Source: Deltaproteobacteria bacterium (GTDB taxonomy: Bacteria > Desulfobacterota > Desulfarculia > Adiutricales > Adiutricaceae). Taken from it: 40,906 nt of DNA. The notes under the pieces were generated by a model, which saw nothing but the letters and a program-made list of their open reading frames with translations, did not search any database and was not told the DNA's origin. Numbering within the stretch: the stretch's first letter is position 1; each line of letters opens with the position of its first letter. The stretch lies in assembly GCA_031265205.1 (NCBI GenBank), contig JAISCZ010000075.1, positions 1-40,906 of the forward strand, written 5' to 3'. This document shows, one piece after another, positions 34,001 through 40,906 of the stretch. The position numbers were made by a program, and so were the translations under genes.

Positions 34001-34627
34001 CAAGGGCTTAATTGGGCTCACGCCCACGATGGTGGCCCGCTCAATGACCCGGGGCCGACCGCGGGGCGCCGTTTTTTCCGGGGCCGACGGCGGAACGAGG
34101 CCTTGGGGGCTCTCCGCGCTCTCGGCGGGAGCGGTCGCCTCCGCGCCTTGGACCACGCGCGCGACGAGGGGCGCCGACGGCGGGCCGCTAGGGCGCGCGA
34201 GCGGAGGCGTCGCGACGGGCGGGGCCAGGGGAGCTTGGCCAAGAGAGCTTAAAGGTGGCGCGGGCTCGGTCGGGGGCGCGAAGGCGGTCGCCGGGCCGGG
34301 CGCCTGGGGACCGGGGGCCTGTCCGACCAAAGGCGGAGGCGGCGCGAGGGGCGGAAAGGCGGGGCGGGGGAACGCCGAGTCCTCCCCGACGGGCGGAAAC
34401 GGAGCGGTGGGGGTCTCGGGTTTTTTGCGCCGGCGCACGACCTGAGGGGCCGGAGTCGCGCCGGCCTTTATGGCGCGGCGGATGTCGTCGGCCACGCTGT
34501 CCTCAATGCTGTTGGAGGCCCCGAGTTTTTGGCCAGGAAAAAAATTCAAGTCCAAAACCCGCTGCAACAGCTCGGCGCTGGACATGGAAAGTTCTTTGGC
34601 CAACTCATGAATCCTTTTTTTACCCAT
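31064..34627 (-). CDS. infB: Translation initiation factor IF-2
   Basis: The 1187-residue product is a long IF-2. An N-terminal IF2_N domain (MGKKRIHELAKELSMSSAELLQRVLDLNFF) is followed by about 450 residues of Pro/Ala-rich linker with AP repeats. A second IF2_N unit (ITVAELARRLSLKVGDIIKKLMALGVM) leads into the GTPase domain with GHVDHGKT, DTPGHEAF and NKVDKPGAD, then the beta-barrel and initiator-tRNA-binding C-terminal domains. It places initiator tRNA on the 30S subunit and promotes subunit joining. The ATG at 34627 is chosen because the IF2_N domain begins there; AAGGAG stands 14 nt upstream and a weak TAGGG is close to the start. The linker is unusually long. Confidence 0.97.
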   Translation of the reverse strand: MGKKRIHELAKELSMSSAELLQRVLDLNFFPGQKLGASNSIEDSVADDIRRAIKAGATPAPQVVRRRKKPETPTAPFPPVGEDSAFPRPAFPPLAPPPPLVGQAPGPQAPGPATAFAPPTEPAPPLSSLGQAPLAPPVATPPLARPSGPPSAPLVARVVQGAEATAPAESAESPQGLVPPSAPEKTAPRGRPRVIERATIVGVSPIKPLERESGARGRPPKEAVDRKPVPDFLKLQPQAPAPPVSGEPPRLWEAKPQIPSPRKPSKTEKKAAPAEGEALPLVPAEGETSPLPPAEGEAAPAPALASPATPELAAPPAAPAEGEIPPSPDSAPVAPASADAPEGTDARITLVPAPAPAPAPAPAPVAPAPVAPESSAPGFAPRPQGAAPEGANPPAADGAPGGPSLSPAATATPLRPFPGRAPGQKVTRELINERAKGQEGDGSFEPAKVVGTRSVWRAKPNEPALAPRGRGLGDGKFGGPPRTPGQRIEPGTMRPDGRSEVKLPPADESRKRGDAKKKKGAHGHDFAGDESQARANKRREVVERTDLYADGAWERSRVKRSKASKKNHLKPELTTPKAIKRRIKVDEAITVAELARRLSLKVGDIIKKLMALGVMAGVNQSLDFDTASLVAAEFDYEVEKSAFDEGDFIAEVEDKEDYRRIVRSPVVTIMGHVDHGKTSLLDFIRESKIQEGEAGGITQHIGAYHVRVGERYITFLDTPGHEAFTSMRSRGAQVTDLVILIVAADDGVMPQTREAADHARAAKVPIVVAVNKVDKPGADPERIRRQMMEIGLVQESWGGDTVFCDISAKTGQGVSELLEMILLQADMLNLETRLDGPARGRVIEARLDKGRGAVATVLVGEGTLKQGDSYVCGVHYGKIRALIDDEGRRVENAEPSSPVEIQGISGVPQAGDEFIVLDDEKQARQVSQHRLSKQRENILVKSSKLTLENLFDHIKAGAVKGLNLILKADVQGSLEAIGEALGKLSTPEIKITVLHGATGAVSETDIMLASASKALIICFGVKPSTGRVQDLAEAEEVQVRYYDVIYKLLDDIKEAMAGLLDPVKSEKILGVAEVRAIFTVSKVGQVAGSSVVEGKITRGARARLIRGGATVYDGKVGTLKREKNDVREVLEGYECGVGLENYGAAEVGDRIECYQVEETAATVELINQAVERAAEKAKLEAEKPPAE

Positions 34628-34926
34628 CCCTAAATCAACTGCTCCTTGCGAATTGTGAAGTGCCACGTGACGAGTTTTTTGGCGTCGAACCCTTGTTCCA
34701 TCAGATATTTGAAGAGGTTTGGCCTCGGGGAGAGAAAAAAAGGAACGGAAAAAAAATGGCCTCGAAAGGCTTGTGGCTAAATTAATAGCCCAAAATAGCA
34801 AAAATTTTGGAAAAGAAAAACTAAAGCCGCCCGCGCGGGGCCGCCCGCGAAATTTAACGGAACCCTATATTAAAATCTGGGGGATTCTCGCCGACCTCCT
34901 TAAGATGCGAAAGCAACGCGTAAACG
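34628..34926 (-). other. ylxR-infB gap
   Basis: About 300 bp separate ylxR from infB, unusual in this tightly packed operon. Many genomes have a YlxQ/L7Ae-like gene here; none is visible. It contains an orphan AAGGAGG at about 34900 without a usable start and a GC-rich repeat (GCGGGCGGC twice) followed by a T-rich run on the minus strand. It could be a transcribed infB leader. Confidence 0.55.
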
Positions 34927-35355
34927 TTAAAGGACAAGCTCGAAACCGCGGGCGCGTTTGACGCGGAAGGCTCGGTAGACAAGGGCGGCCCTCTCGGGGA
35001 GGGTGGCGAGGCAATCGCCGTCGCGGCAGACCCACGCTCCCCTGCGCCTTTGGGCGCCCGGGCGGTCCACGGCGACCTTCAGGAAAGGCGCGTCGGGGGT
35101 GACGGGCAGTGGGACAAGCGGTTTGCGGGGCCGCTCAAAAAGGCTCGCGGCGGCCTCAAAGGGGACGTTCTCCGCGAGGGACAGGCGCGCGAGGGCTGAG
35201 ACGGGCTTGGCCTCGCGACAGACGATACAGCGGCGGACGGGCTCGGCGGGCGCGGCGCGGCGCGCCAGTCCGCGGCTCTTCTTGTAAACGGCTTTAGGCG
35301 CGTAGGGCTCTGGGGCGTCGGCCCTATTTTCCCTCTTTTCGCTTGATTTGGAAAT
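34927..35355 (-). CDS. ylxR: YlxR (DUF448) family RNA-binding protein with AUU start
   Basis: A frame of 142 codons directly after nusA matches YlxR: RRCIVCREAKPVSALARL (C43, C46) and, after an insert, RRRGAWVCRDGDC...AALVYRAFRVKRA. YlxR is a small basic protein encoded beside nusA and thought to bind RNA or regulate transcription. The first usable ATG/GTG/TTG codon is far downstream, inside the domain. A perfect AGGAGG overlaps the nusA stop and is followed, after 8 nt, by ATT at 35353-35355, so initiation at AUU is the best reading. Alternatives are CTG further on (about 35268) or read-through of the in-frame nusA TAG. Confidence 0.8.
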   Translation of the reverse strand: MSKSSEKRENRADAPEPYAPKAVYKKSRGLARRAAPAEPVRRCIVCREAKPVSALARLSLAENVPFEAAASLFERPRKPLVPLPVTPDAPFLKVAVDRPGAQRRRGAWVCRDGDCLATLPERAALVYRAFRVKRARGFELVL

Positions 35356-35367
35356 AGCCGAACCCTC

Positions 35368-37185
35368 CTAATCCTCGTCGTCGCCCGCTTCGTCGTCGGA
35401 CAAGAGCTCTTCCAAGGTTTCGTTGATGACCCGCTCCCGAAAGCTCCCGGAATTCTCCCCGTCGCCCGTGGATTCCCCCGCCGGCGCGTCCTCTGGGGCC
35501 GCTCCGGCCGCGAAAGCCTCTTGTTGGGGCGCGCGGGGAGCGTCCACGGAAGGCCTGAAGTCTTCGTCGCTCGCTTCCATTTCCCCGTCGCCCTCGTCAG
35601 CGTCGTCCTCGCCCATGAACTCCTCCGGGGCCTCCTCCGCGGGGGCCCCTTTCGGGAGCCGCGGCAGCGGCTCGCCGTCCGCGCCCATGGGCACGGGGTT
35701 AATTTGAGAGTCCATGAAGTTGTCCCGTTCCTCGTCTTCCTCCTGATCCTCAAAGTCGTCCACGATGGAGGCGACGTCAGGGGTGGCGGCGGCCAGCGCC
35801 GCCTTGCGCTGCTTATAGGTCATGCGCTCGATAGGGACCACGGTGGGCCCGGTTCCGCCGGTCTCTTGGCCCGCCGCGCTCTTGGAGGCGAAAAATTCCT
35901 TGGTCATGGCCTCGCGCTTGGCTTCCTCGGCGTCTTCCAGGGCGATATTTTCCACGTACTCTTTGGCGGCGTCCCAGACCTGCTGGGCTTTTTCCGGACT
36001 CAGGCCCTCGATAACGCCGATTTGGGCCGGGCTCACCGCCACGATATCCCAGGCCGAGCCGTAGCCCGCCTCAAAGAGGAGGTCGGCGGTATTCTCGCCC
36101 AAGCCCGGGAGGCGCAGAATGGACTGGTAACCCTCCTTGAGGGCGCGCTGGTACTTGGACTCGTTCTTGACGTCAATGCGCCAGCCCACCAAGCGCGAGG
36201 CCAGGCGGACGTTCTGGCCCTTGCGGCCGATGGCCAAAGACAGCTGGTCGTCGGGGACCACCACCTCCAAAGCGCGGTTTTCCTCGTCCACGACCACCCG
36301 GAGGACCACGGCGGGGGCCAAGGCGCTCGCCACGTAATGGGCGATGTCCTGGCTGTAGGGGATGATGTCGATCTTCTCCCCTTTGAGCTCCTGGACCACC
36401 CCTTGGACCCGGGTCCCCCGGAGGCCCACGCAGGCGCCCACGGGATCGATCTCCGAATCCGTGGAGGTGACGGCGAGCTTGGCGCGGCTGCCCGCCTCCC
36501 GGGAAACCCCTAAGATGCGCACGATGCCCTCGGCGATCTCCGGCACCTCGGCCTCAAAGAGGGCCGCCAGAAAATCGGGGTGGGTCCGGGACAGGACGAT
36601 CTGCGGCCCCCGGCTGTCCAGGCGCACGTCAATCACGAGGGCCCGGAGCCTTTCGCCCCGGTGGTAATAGACCTCGCTGGGGATCTGCTCGGAGGCCGGC
36701 AAGATGGCCTCGCCCCGGCCCAAATTGACGACGATGGCGTCGTTCTTCTCCACCCGGAGGATGATGCCCGTGATAATCTTGCCGATGCGGTCCTTGTATT
36801 CGTCGTAGACGAGCTTCCGCTCGGCGTCCTTCATGCGCTGGATAATGACCTGTTTCGCCGTCTGGGCGGCGATGCGCCCGAAATCCTTGGTGTCGAGCTT
36901 AACGCCCAGCTCGTCGCCCACGCTGGACTCGGGATCCAATTTTAAAGCCTCCTCCAGGGAGATCTGGGTCTGGGGATCCTCCACCTCCTCGACCACCTCA
37001 TGGTAACGGAAGACCTCGAATTCCCCGGCCTCGTCGTCGTAAGTCACTTCAAAATTGTCATTGAGCCCGTATTTGCGCTTCGCCGCGGAGCTAATGGCCT
37101 CCTGCATGGTTTCAATGAGGACGGATTTATCCAGGCCCTTGTCGCGGCTAACCTGTTCAACGATTCTCTTAAAGTCTTGATTCAT
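35368..37185 (-). CDS. nusA: Transcription termination/antitermination factor NusA
   Basis: The 605-residue product has the NusA N-terminal RNA-polymerase-binding domain ([31 protein letters not shown]), an S1 domain ([24 protein letters not shown]) and two KH domains ([41 protein letters not shown]). A C-terminal repeat region follows with [23 protein letters not shown]. The last about 130 residues are an acidic Asp/Glu/Ala/Pro-rich tail. NusA controls pausing and intrinsic termination and often autoregulates its operon. This is relevant because an array of promoter-terminator modules lies upstream. The ATG at 37185 has only a weak ribosome-binding site. Confidence 0.97.
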   Translation of the reverse strand: MNQDFKRIVEQVSRDKGLDKSVLIETMQEAISSAAKRKYGLNDNFEVTYDDEAGEFEVFRYHEVVEEVEDPQTQISLEEALKLDPESSVGDELGVKLDTKDFGRIAAQTAKQVIIQRMKDAERKLVYDEYKDRIGKIITGIILRVEKNDAIVVNLGRGEAILPASEQIPSEVYYHRGERLRALVIDVRLDSRGPQIVLSRTHPDFLAALFEAEVPEIAEGIVRILGVSREAGSRAKLAVTSTDSEIDPVGACVGLRGTRVQGVVQELKGEKIDIIPYSQDIAHYVASALAPAVVLRVVVDEENRALEVVVPDDQLSLAIGRKGQNVRLASRLVGWRIDVKNESKYQRALKEGYQSILRLPGLGENTADLLFEAGYGSAWDIVAVSPAQIGVIEGLSPEKAQQVWDAAKEYVENIALEDAEEAKREAMTKEFFASKSAAGQETGGTGPTVVPIERMTYKQRKAALAAATPDVASIVDDFEDQEEDEERDNFMDSQINPVPMGADGEPLPRLPKGAPAEEAPEEFMGEDDADEGDGEMEASDEDFRPSVDAPRAPQQEAFAAGAAPEDAPAGESTGDGENSGSFRERVINETLEELLSDDEAGDDED

Positions 37186-37287
37186 AATTTAGAGCGCCAC
37201 TCCGTCTCCGTTCGGAGGCGCGCGGCCCCCCCTTTGGGGCGCGCGCCTTTCGCCAAAAAATCGCCACTACCGCGAGGCGCGGCCGGA

Positions 37288-37959
37288 CTAACCCGCGTCC
37301 CCCTCCGGCGCGTCGTCGTCCGCGCTTTTCCCTTTCCAAAACTCGGGAACCAATTTGGCCAAGACAACCTCTTCCCACGCGAAAACGACGGGCTCCGGGC
37401 CAGCCTCGGGGGGTTTGGAGGCGCGGTCGGCCTTTTTCCGGGGGGCCTTCGGAAGGACGCGGGCCTCCGGCTCTAAGCGGAAGCTTTCCCCGTCCCGGAA
37501 GACCCGGCCCAGGAGGTTGAGGTTATTCTCGCCCCGGCGGAGCTTAATTTTCGCTAAACTCCCCAAATGGCGGATTAAAGCCGTCTCCGACCGCAAACGC
37601 CTGTCTAGGCCCGGCGAGCTGACTTCCAGCGTGTAGCCGGGGCCCTCCTCGGGGTAAATCAGCTCCAAAAGCGGGGAAAACTTCTGGGTAAAGGCGACGC
37701 ATTCCCGCAGGCTCACCTGCGAGCCGACCCCCGGCGGATAGGATTCGCCCTCCGTCGGGGGCCTATCCAAAACAACGCGGAAAAGCTGACGGGACCCCAG
37801 ATTGGGGGTCTCCAGCTCGCCCAGCTCCAGGCCCATCTTCGCGGCCAGGCGCGAGGCTTTCGCTCGGATAGCGGCGACTAATTCCGCGAAGTCTCCGGGA
37901 AAACGCGGCGCCGGGCGCTCTCTTCTGGATTCGGTTGTTTTTTTCGGTTTTGCCACCAT
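37288..37959 (-). CDS. rimP: Ribosome maturation factor RimP
   Basis: The 223-residue product carries the RimP core: FAELVAAIRAKASRLAAKMGLELGELE, FRVVLDRPP, VSLRECVAFTQKFSPLLE, YTLEVSSPGLDRRLRSE, then KLRRGENNLNLLGRV. RimP acts in 30S assembly. It is longer than typical (about 150-160), with a basic Lys/Arg/Pro insert and an acidic end (SADDDAPEGDAG). The ATG at 37959 is used because the conserved domain starts soon after; the open frame extends further but is low-complexity. AGAGAGG stands close upstream. It is the first gene of the nusA-infB cluster. Confidence 0.93.
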   Translation of the reverse strand: MVAKPKKTTESRRERPAPRFPGDFAELVAAIRAKASRLAAKMGLELGELETPNLGSRQLFRVVLDRPPTEGESYPPGVGSQVSLRECVAFTQKFSPLLELIYPEEGPGYTLEVSSPGLDRRLRSETALIRHLGSLAKIKLRRGENNLNLLGRVFRDGESFRLEPEARVLPKAPRKKADRASKPPEAGPEPVVFAWEEVVLAKLVPEFWKGKSADDDAPEGDAG

Positions 37960-38635
37960 AGCCTCTCTAAAGGTAGCGAGGGGCCCCCAAAAAAGAAAGC
38001 GGGCGGGGGCCCACTTTTTCGTTAAGAGGGTTCGGTTGTGAGGAAAGCCGCTTCCGCCCAGAAGGCGCGGGCCTTGAGGCGGGCGCGGAAGACCCCCGCG
38101 CGGGCGATCCTTAAAAAGACGGGACCACGGGCTTGGGGCATGCCCCCAAAGGGCCAAAGACGCGCCCACGCGCCCGGCGCGCGCGCGCGAGAGCGCAAAA
38201 AGCCTAGGAAGGGTGCCTTGGAATCGGCTTCCAAGGCCCCCGAAGGCCTTGGAAGGGAAGGCCTCGTGGCGCCTTTCCGGCCCCCGGAGGGGCTTTCCAG
38301 GCCAAAAACGCCGCCCGAAAGCCAAGCCTACCCTAGTAAGCTAAAACCTATATAAAACAAACTTGACGGAAAAGCAACCAAAAAAGGGGCGCGCGGTTCC
38401 CCCCCCTTTGGCTCGCGCGCGGCGCCCGCCTTGGGGCCCCTTGGGGAAACAAGGGTCGCGCCAGGCGGAACTCCGCCGTCCCTTTCCGCCGCGGCGCCCT
38501 CGTCCGTTTTCGCGGCGACGCGAAAGCGACCGGGGAGGATTGGCCCCCAGTCCCCCGCGACGCCCTTCGGCCCAGGGCCAGAATAAGCGGCGCGCGAGGC
38601 TCCCCGAGGGAAGCCTTCATTTTCCGCCCGCCACG
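37960..38635. other. Leader region upstream of rimP
   Basis: No gene is credible. It lies between the first structural gene and the promoter-terminator array, so it would be the 5' leader of transcripts passing from the array. Several GC-rich inverted repeats occur (for example 38230-38300). A candidate promoter is listed separately. Confidence 0.55.
38349..38377 (-). promoter_or_regulatory. Candidate rimP operon promoter
   Basis: On the minus strand TTGCTT (38372-38377) and TATATA (38349-38354) are 17 bp apart in the only AT-rich patch between the array and rimP. The leader to rimP would be about 380 nt. Its -35 box matches those proposed at 4484 and 10863. Confidence 0.4.
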
Positions 38636-38723
38636 AAAAAAGGCCCCCAAGCGCTAACGCCCAGGGGCCAAAAGTTTTAGTAAAATTCTTTTAAAATATA
38701 GCGTGGGCCTCTCCCGGCGTCAA
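38636..38723 (-). promoter_or_regulatory. Array module 1 (nearest rimP)
   Basis: -35 TTGACG at 38718-38723, 17-bp spacer, -10 TATATT at 38695-38700. The hairpin spans 38642-38669 and is followed by T6 at 38636-38641. The predicted RNA runs from about 38688 to 38637. Its loop (TTAG/GCGTT side) differs from the other modules. Confidence 0.8.
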
Positions 38724-38754
38724 GAGATTTCGCGCGCGAGCCTTCCTCTCCCCC

Positions 38755-38840
38755 AAAAGGCCCCAGGGCGCGGACGCCCTGGGGCCAAAAAAGTTCATCA
38801 TGGACGCTTGAATCATAGTTCAGGCCTCTCCCGGCGTCAA
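38755..38840 (-). promoter_or_regulatory. Array module 2
   Basis: -35 TTGACG at 38835-38840, 17-bp spacer, -10 TATGAT at 38812-38817. The hairpin at 38759-38786 is a perfect 12-bp stem (GGCCCCAGGGCG with its complement) around a 4-nt loop, followed by T4. Complementary changes relative to the other modules keep the stem paired. Confidence 0.8.
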
Positions 38841-38867
38841 GAGATTTGGCGCGCGGCCTTCGCGCCC

Positions 38868-38959
38868 AAAAAAGGCCCCCAGGCGCGAGCGCCCAAGGGC
38901 CAAAAAAAGAAGTTATCATGAGACGCTTGAATCATAATTCAGGCCTCTCTTGGCGTCAA
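38868..38959 (-). promoter_or_regulatory. Array module 3
   Basis: -35 TTGACG at 38954-38959, 17-bp spacer, -10 TATGAT at 38931-38936. Hairpin 38874-38901, then T6 at 38868-38873. The sequence after the -10 box (TCAAGCGTCTC) is shared with module 6 and nearly with module 4. Confidence 0.8.
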
Positions 38960-38989
38960 GAGATTTCGCGCGCGCGCCTTTCGCCCGGT

Positions 38990-39079
38990 AAAAAAAGGCC
39001 CCCAGGCGCGAACGCCCAAGGGCCAAAAAGGTAAATAAATGGTCGCTTGAATCATAGTTCTGGTCTCTTTTGGCGTCAA
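38990..39079 (-). promoter_or_regulatory. Array module 4
   Basis: -35 TTGACG at 39074-39079, 17-bp spacer of more divergent sequence (CCAAAAGAGACCAGAAC), -10 TATGAT at 39051-39056. Hairpin 38997-39024, then T7. The divergent spacer with preserved length argues for selection on promoter geometry. Confidence 0.8.
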
Positions 39080-39112
39080 GAGATTTCGCGCGAGCCTTCC
39101 GGCCCCGCCACG

Positions 39113-39202
39113 AAAAAAGGCCCCCAGGCGCGAGCGCCCAGGGGCCAAAACTTTTATCAATAATTCATTTTAAAGTATAGCGCGGACCTCTCCTGGCGTC
39201 AA
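39113..39202 (-). promoter_or_regulatory. Array module 5
   Basis: -35 TTGACG at 39197-39202, 17-bp spacer, -10 TATACT at 39174-39179. Hairpin 39119-39146, then T6 at 39113-39118. The transcribed part is AT-rich and unlike modules 2-4 and 6. Confidence 0.8.
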
Positions 39203-39232
39203 GAGATTTCGCGCGCGAGCCTTTCGCCAGGT

Positions 39233-39323
39233 AAAAAAAGGCCCCCAGACGCGAGCGCCCAAGGGCCAAAAAGAATAAATTACGAGACGCTTGAATCATA
39301 GTTCAGGCCTCTCCTGGCGTCAA
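39233..39323 (-). promoter_or_regulatory. Array module 6
   Basis: -35 TTGACG at 39318-39323, 17-bp spacer, -10 TATGAT at 39295-39300. Hairpin 39240-39267, then T7 at 39233-39239. Confidence 0.8.
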
Positions 39324-39356
39324 GAGATTTCGCGCGAGCCTTCCGGCCCCGCCACG

Positions 39357-39455
39357 AAAAAGGCCCCCAGGCGCGAGCGCCCAGGGGCCAAAAATATTAT
39401 AAATATTAAACTAAACTAACCTTGTGGATCTTAGCGTGAGCCTCCCTGGCGTCAA
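39357..39455 (-). promoter_or_regulatory. Array module 7 (most upstream)
   Basis: -35 TTGACG at 39450-39455, 16-bp spacer, -10 TAAGAT at 39428-39433. Hairpin 39362-39389, then T5. It has the longest predicted transcript (about 65 nt), with an AT-rich TTAGTTTAGTTTAATATT stretch. A decayed hairpin at about 39520-39545 may be a further worn-out module. Confidence 0.75.
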
Positions 39456-39955
39456 GAGATTTCGCGCGCGAGCCTTCCGGCCCCCGGGGCGAAGATTCCT
39501 CCGCGCCGCCAAAAGGCCCTCAGGCGCGAACGCCCGCGAGCTAAATAGGCTCGCCTTTAAAAAACGTCGCCCCGCCGTTTCCCCGCGACCTTAAAAAAAG
39601 CGCGCTCGCGCGCTTCGCGCCAGCCGCGCCGCCAGGCCCTCGGGCGGCGCCAGGAAGGTTACGGAAACCGCCGCCGGGCGGGGCCTCGCGACGGGCGCTC
39701 AGGGCTTCCCCCGCTTGACGAGGGGTCAGGGGTTGGCCAATGAATGGCCCAGGCCTGAGCGGATATCCTTCGGGTTAACGGCGGCTTTTCCGCCTTAAGG
39801 GTTTTTTGCCATGAGGGCCGCGCCAGAAAATAGAGCCCAAAATAAGTCTTGTTTTTCTTTTAGGTGGCGATATTTTCGCTTTTTGACTCAAAGAGGCCCT
39901 GGCGACGCCTCCAACGCGGGGCAAGGATCGCGCCAAGCGGCTCAAAGGCCACTTT
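39456..39955. other. Non-coding region between array and tRNA-Gly terminator
   Basis: No gene recognised. Left part GC-rich with a degraded copy of the array hairpin; right part (39845-39955) resembles sequence beside the tRNA-Thr terminator. Open frames on both strands are compositionally skewed. Confidence 0.55.
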
Positions 39956-40002
39956 AAAAAAAGAGGGCCCCAGATCGCCAATTTTAGCGAATCTAAAGGC
40001 CC
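39956..40002 (-). terminator. Intrinsic terminator of tRNA-Gly
   Basis: On the minus strand GGGCCTTTAGATTCGC pairs with GCGATCTGGGGCCC across a TAAAATTG loop, followed by TC and TTTTTTT. It shares GGCGATCTGG and overall design with the tRNA-Thr terminator. Confidence 0.75.
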
Positions 40003-40045
40003 AGTCTAGATTTTTTTAAATTTTAGCGCCGCGATTAGTATTAAA

Positions 40046-40121
40046 TGGAGCGGGCAACGGGGTTCGAACCCGCGACCCCAAGCTTGGGAAGCTTGTACTC
40101 TACCAACTGAGCTATGCCCGC
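40046..40121 (-). tRNA. tRNA-Gly (anticodon CCC)
   Basis: The 76-nt sequence folds fully: acceptor GCGGGCA/TGCCCGC, TA at 8-9, D arm GCTC/GAGT, anticodon stem CAAGC/GCTTG with loop TTCCCAA (anticodon CCC), T arm GCGGG-TTCGAAC-CCCGT, and an encoded CCA. It has its own promoter (40193-40221) and terminator (39956-40002), so it is probably a single-gene unit. Confidence 0.97.
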
Positions 40122-40192
40122 TCGCGATTTAAGCGAAGAAAATACGTCCGCGCTCGCCCGCGTCCCTTAAGGTCTTGGGATGAGATTAGGTA

Positions 40193-40221
40193 CTTATACA
40201 GGCCCGCGGGCCCTTTGTCAA
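40193..40221 (-). promoter_or_regulatory. tRNA-Gly promoter
   Basis: On the minus strand a consensus TTGACA (40216-40221), 17-bp spacer and TATAAG (40193-40198) lie about 70 bp upstream of the tRNA 5' end. It overlaps the region after the SPOR-gene stop. Confidence 0.8.
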
Positions 40222-40251
40222 GAAAGGAAATAGATTTCCGGCCCGGAAAAA

Positions 40252-40905
40252 TCACTCGGCGCCGGGGGTAGCCACTGGGGGAAGAGGGAGAACTTTCCCG
40301 CCGCGGGCTTTGATTTCGCTCTCGGAGATATTTTCGGCCCAAAAGTCCCGGGGAGTTCCGGCCCTCTCGGCCAAGGCTCGTCCATCTTTGTTGGCCTGGT
40401 CAAAGGAGGCGTAATAACCCATCTGCACGCGAAAAATAGAATCGCCAGAACTGCCCTTGGCCTCATGGACAGTCAGCTCGCCCGGGGGAGAGAAAGCGGC
40501 CAGCTTATCGCGCAGCGCGGTCGCGGCCTCCAGGGTGGCGCCGTAGCCCATGTTCACCAAAAAGAACCTGTCCGCGACCGGAGTCGCCGCGGGAGAAGCC
40601 GCGTTGGAGCCCGACTCTTCGTCCGGCAGGGAAAGAGCCCCGGGAGCCGCCGCCGGAGGGGGGAGAGTTTCCGGGGTCGCGTTGGAGGCGGGAGAAGTCG
40701 CGACTGGAGGAGTCGCGGTGGGCGGAGTCGCGGCGGGAGGAGTCGCCGCTGGCGGAGTCGCGGCGGGCGGAGTCGCCGCTGGCGGAGTCGCGGCGGGCGG
40801 AGTCGCCGCTGGAGGAGTCGCGGCGGGAGGAGTCTCGGCGGGCGTAGTCGCGGCGGGAGGAGTCGCGACTGGAGGAGTCGCGACAGGAGGAGTCGCCGCG
40901 GGAGG
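40252..40905 (-). CDS. SPOR-domain protein, 5' end outside the window
   Basis: The frame is open from the window edge and gives 217 residues before the stop. The visible N-terminal part is a (PPAAT/PPVAT)n linker. After a short acidic piece (LPDEESGSNAAS) a SPOR-like domain begins at DRFFLVNMGYGATLEAATALRDKLAAF and continues with FRVQMGYYASFDQANKDGRALAERAG. SPOR domains bind denuded peptidoglycan at division sites. The missing part probably holds a membrane anchor. The repeat linker resembles that of the LytR_C protein at the other end of the window. Confidence 0.82.
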   Translation of the reverse strand, partial: PPAATPPVATPPVATPPAATTPAETPPAATPPAATPPAATPPAATPPAATPPAATPPAATPPTATPPVATSPASNATPETLPPPAAAPGALSLPDEESGSNAASPAATPVADRFFLVNMGYGATLEAATALRDKLAAFSPPGELTVHEAKGSSGDSIFRVQMGYYASFDQANKDGRALAERAGTPRDFWAENISESEIKARGGKVLPLPPVATPGAE

Positions 40906-40906
40906 C
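40691..40906. repeat. 15-bp coding tandem repeat (PPAAT units)
   Basis: About fourteen 15-bp units such as CTCCGCCCGCCGCGA on the minus strand encode Pro-Pro-Ala-Ala-Thr or close variants. The array runs off the window edge. The length may vary by slippage without breaking the frame. Confidence 0.9.

Larger units (their letters stand above)
38636..39455 (-). repeat. Seven-module tandem array of sigma-70 promoters and intrinsic terminators
   Basis: Seven modules of 117-132 bp each carry, on the minus strand, an invariant TTGACG, a spacer of 17 bp (16 in the last), and a -10 box of TATGAT, TATACT, TATATT or TAAGAT. About 20-35 nt of AT-rich sequence follow, then a strong GGCCC...GGGCC hairpin with 4-7 T. 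Between modules a GC-rich link ends in GAAATCTC before the next TTGACG. Spacer bases vary while spacing and boxes stay constant, as expected for selected promoters. The array points at rimP-nusA-infB. Predicted transcripts are about 50-65 nt. Confidence 0.9.

Noticed and set aside
32994-34445. 483-codon open frame on the plus strand
   Set aside because: Antisense of the IF-2 Pro/Ala linker; composition artefact of GC-rich DNA.
38636-39455. CRISPR array or plain dispersed repeat
   Set aside because: The period is about 120 bp with mosaic conservation; the conserved parts are promoter boxes and terminator hairpins, not repeat/spacer units.

Overview
The window is a GC-rich bacterial chromosome segment. 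The right half holds the conserved translation/transcription cluster rimP-nusA-ylxR-infB-ylxP-rbfA-nrnA-truB-rpsO-pnp, all on the minus strand. This order, with a DHH phosphoesterase and a DUF503 protein between infB and truB, is typical of Desulfobacterota (the former Deltaproteobacteria) and some other phyla. The many Pro/Ala/Thr linkers (LytR_C, SPOR and IF-2 proteins) and the AAA-ATPase-like/PD-(D/E)XK gene would fit a host-associated anaerobe, but the species cannot be named from this sequence.

Layout, left to right. 1-737: an eleven-copy 32-bp tandem repeat. 738-3625 (+): an exported LytR_C-domain protein and a radical SAM/SPASM protein. 3626-6311: a 14-bp repeat tract, then an AT-rich acquired AAA-ATPase-like gene. 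6680-9308 (-): a complete diversity-generating retroelement (DGR). It has a formylglycine-generating-enzyme-like target with a variable repeat, a large inverted repeat, an HRDC-domain accessory gene, a reverse transcriptase and a template repeat. The template and variable repeats differ at 15 of 123 positions, and every difference falls on a template adenine. 9309-10941: mostly non-coding and repeat-rich. 10942-16817 (+): an ExeA-like ATPase, an AmpG-like permease, a YhhQ-family transporter, a SprT-like/DUF2786 protein and Pcm. 16937-21989 (-): two large paralogous helical-repeat proteins. 22000-25019: a decayed integrative element at the 3' end of tRNA-Thr, with direct repeats, an integrase relic, and a toxin-antitoxin pair whose toxin is broken. 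25011-37959 (-): tRNA-Thr and the pnp-to-rimP cluster. 38636-39455 (-): seven tandem modules of about 120 bp, each with a near-consensus sigma-70 promoter followed about 55 nt later by an intrinsic terminator, pointing toward rimP-nusA-infB. 40046-40905 (-): tRNA-Gly and the 3' part of a SPOR-domain gene.

The two most notable systems are the DGR, which shows direct evidence of adenine-specific mutagenesis, and the promoter-terminator array upstream of the nusA operon, which I cannot match to anything described. Smaller points of interest are ylxR, which appears to start at AUU behind a perfect Shine-Dalgarno sequence, and the footprint of an integrative element that left a displaced tRNA 3' end together with its terminator.
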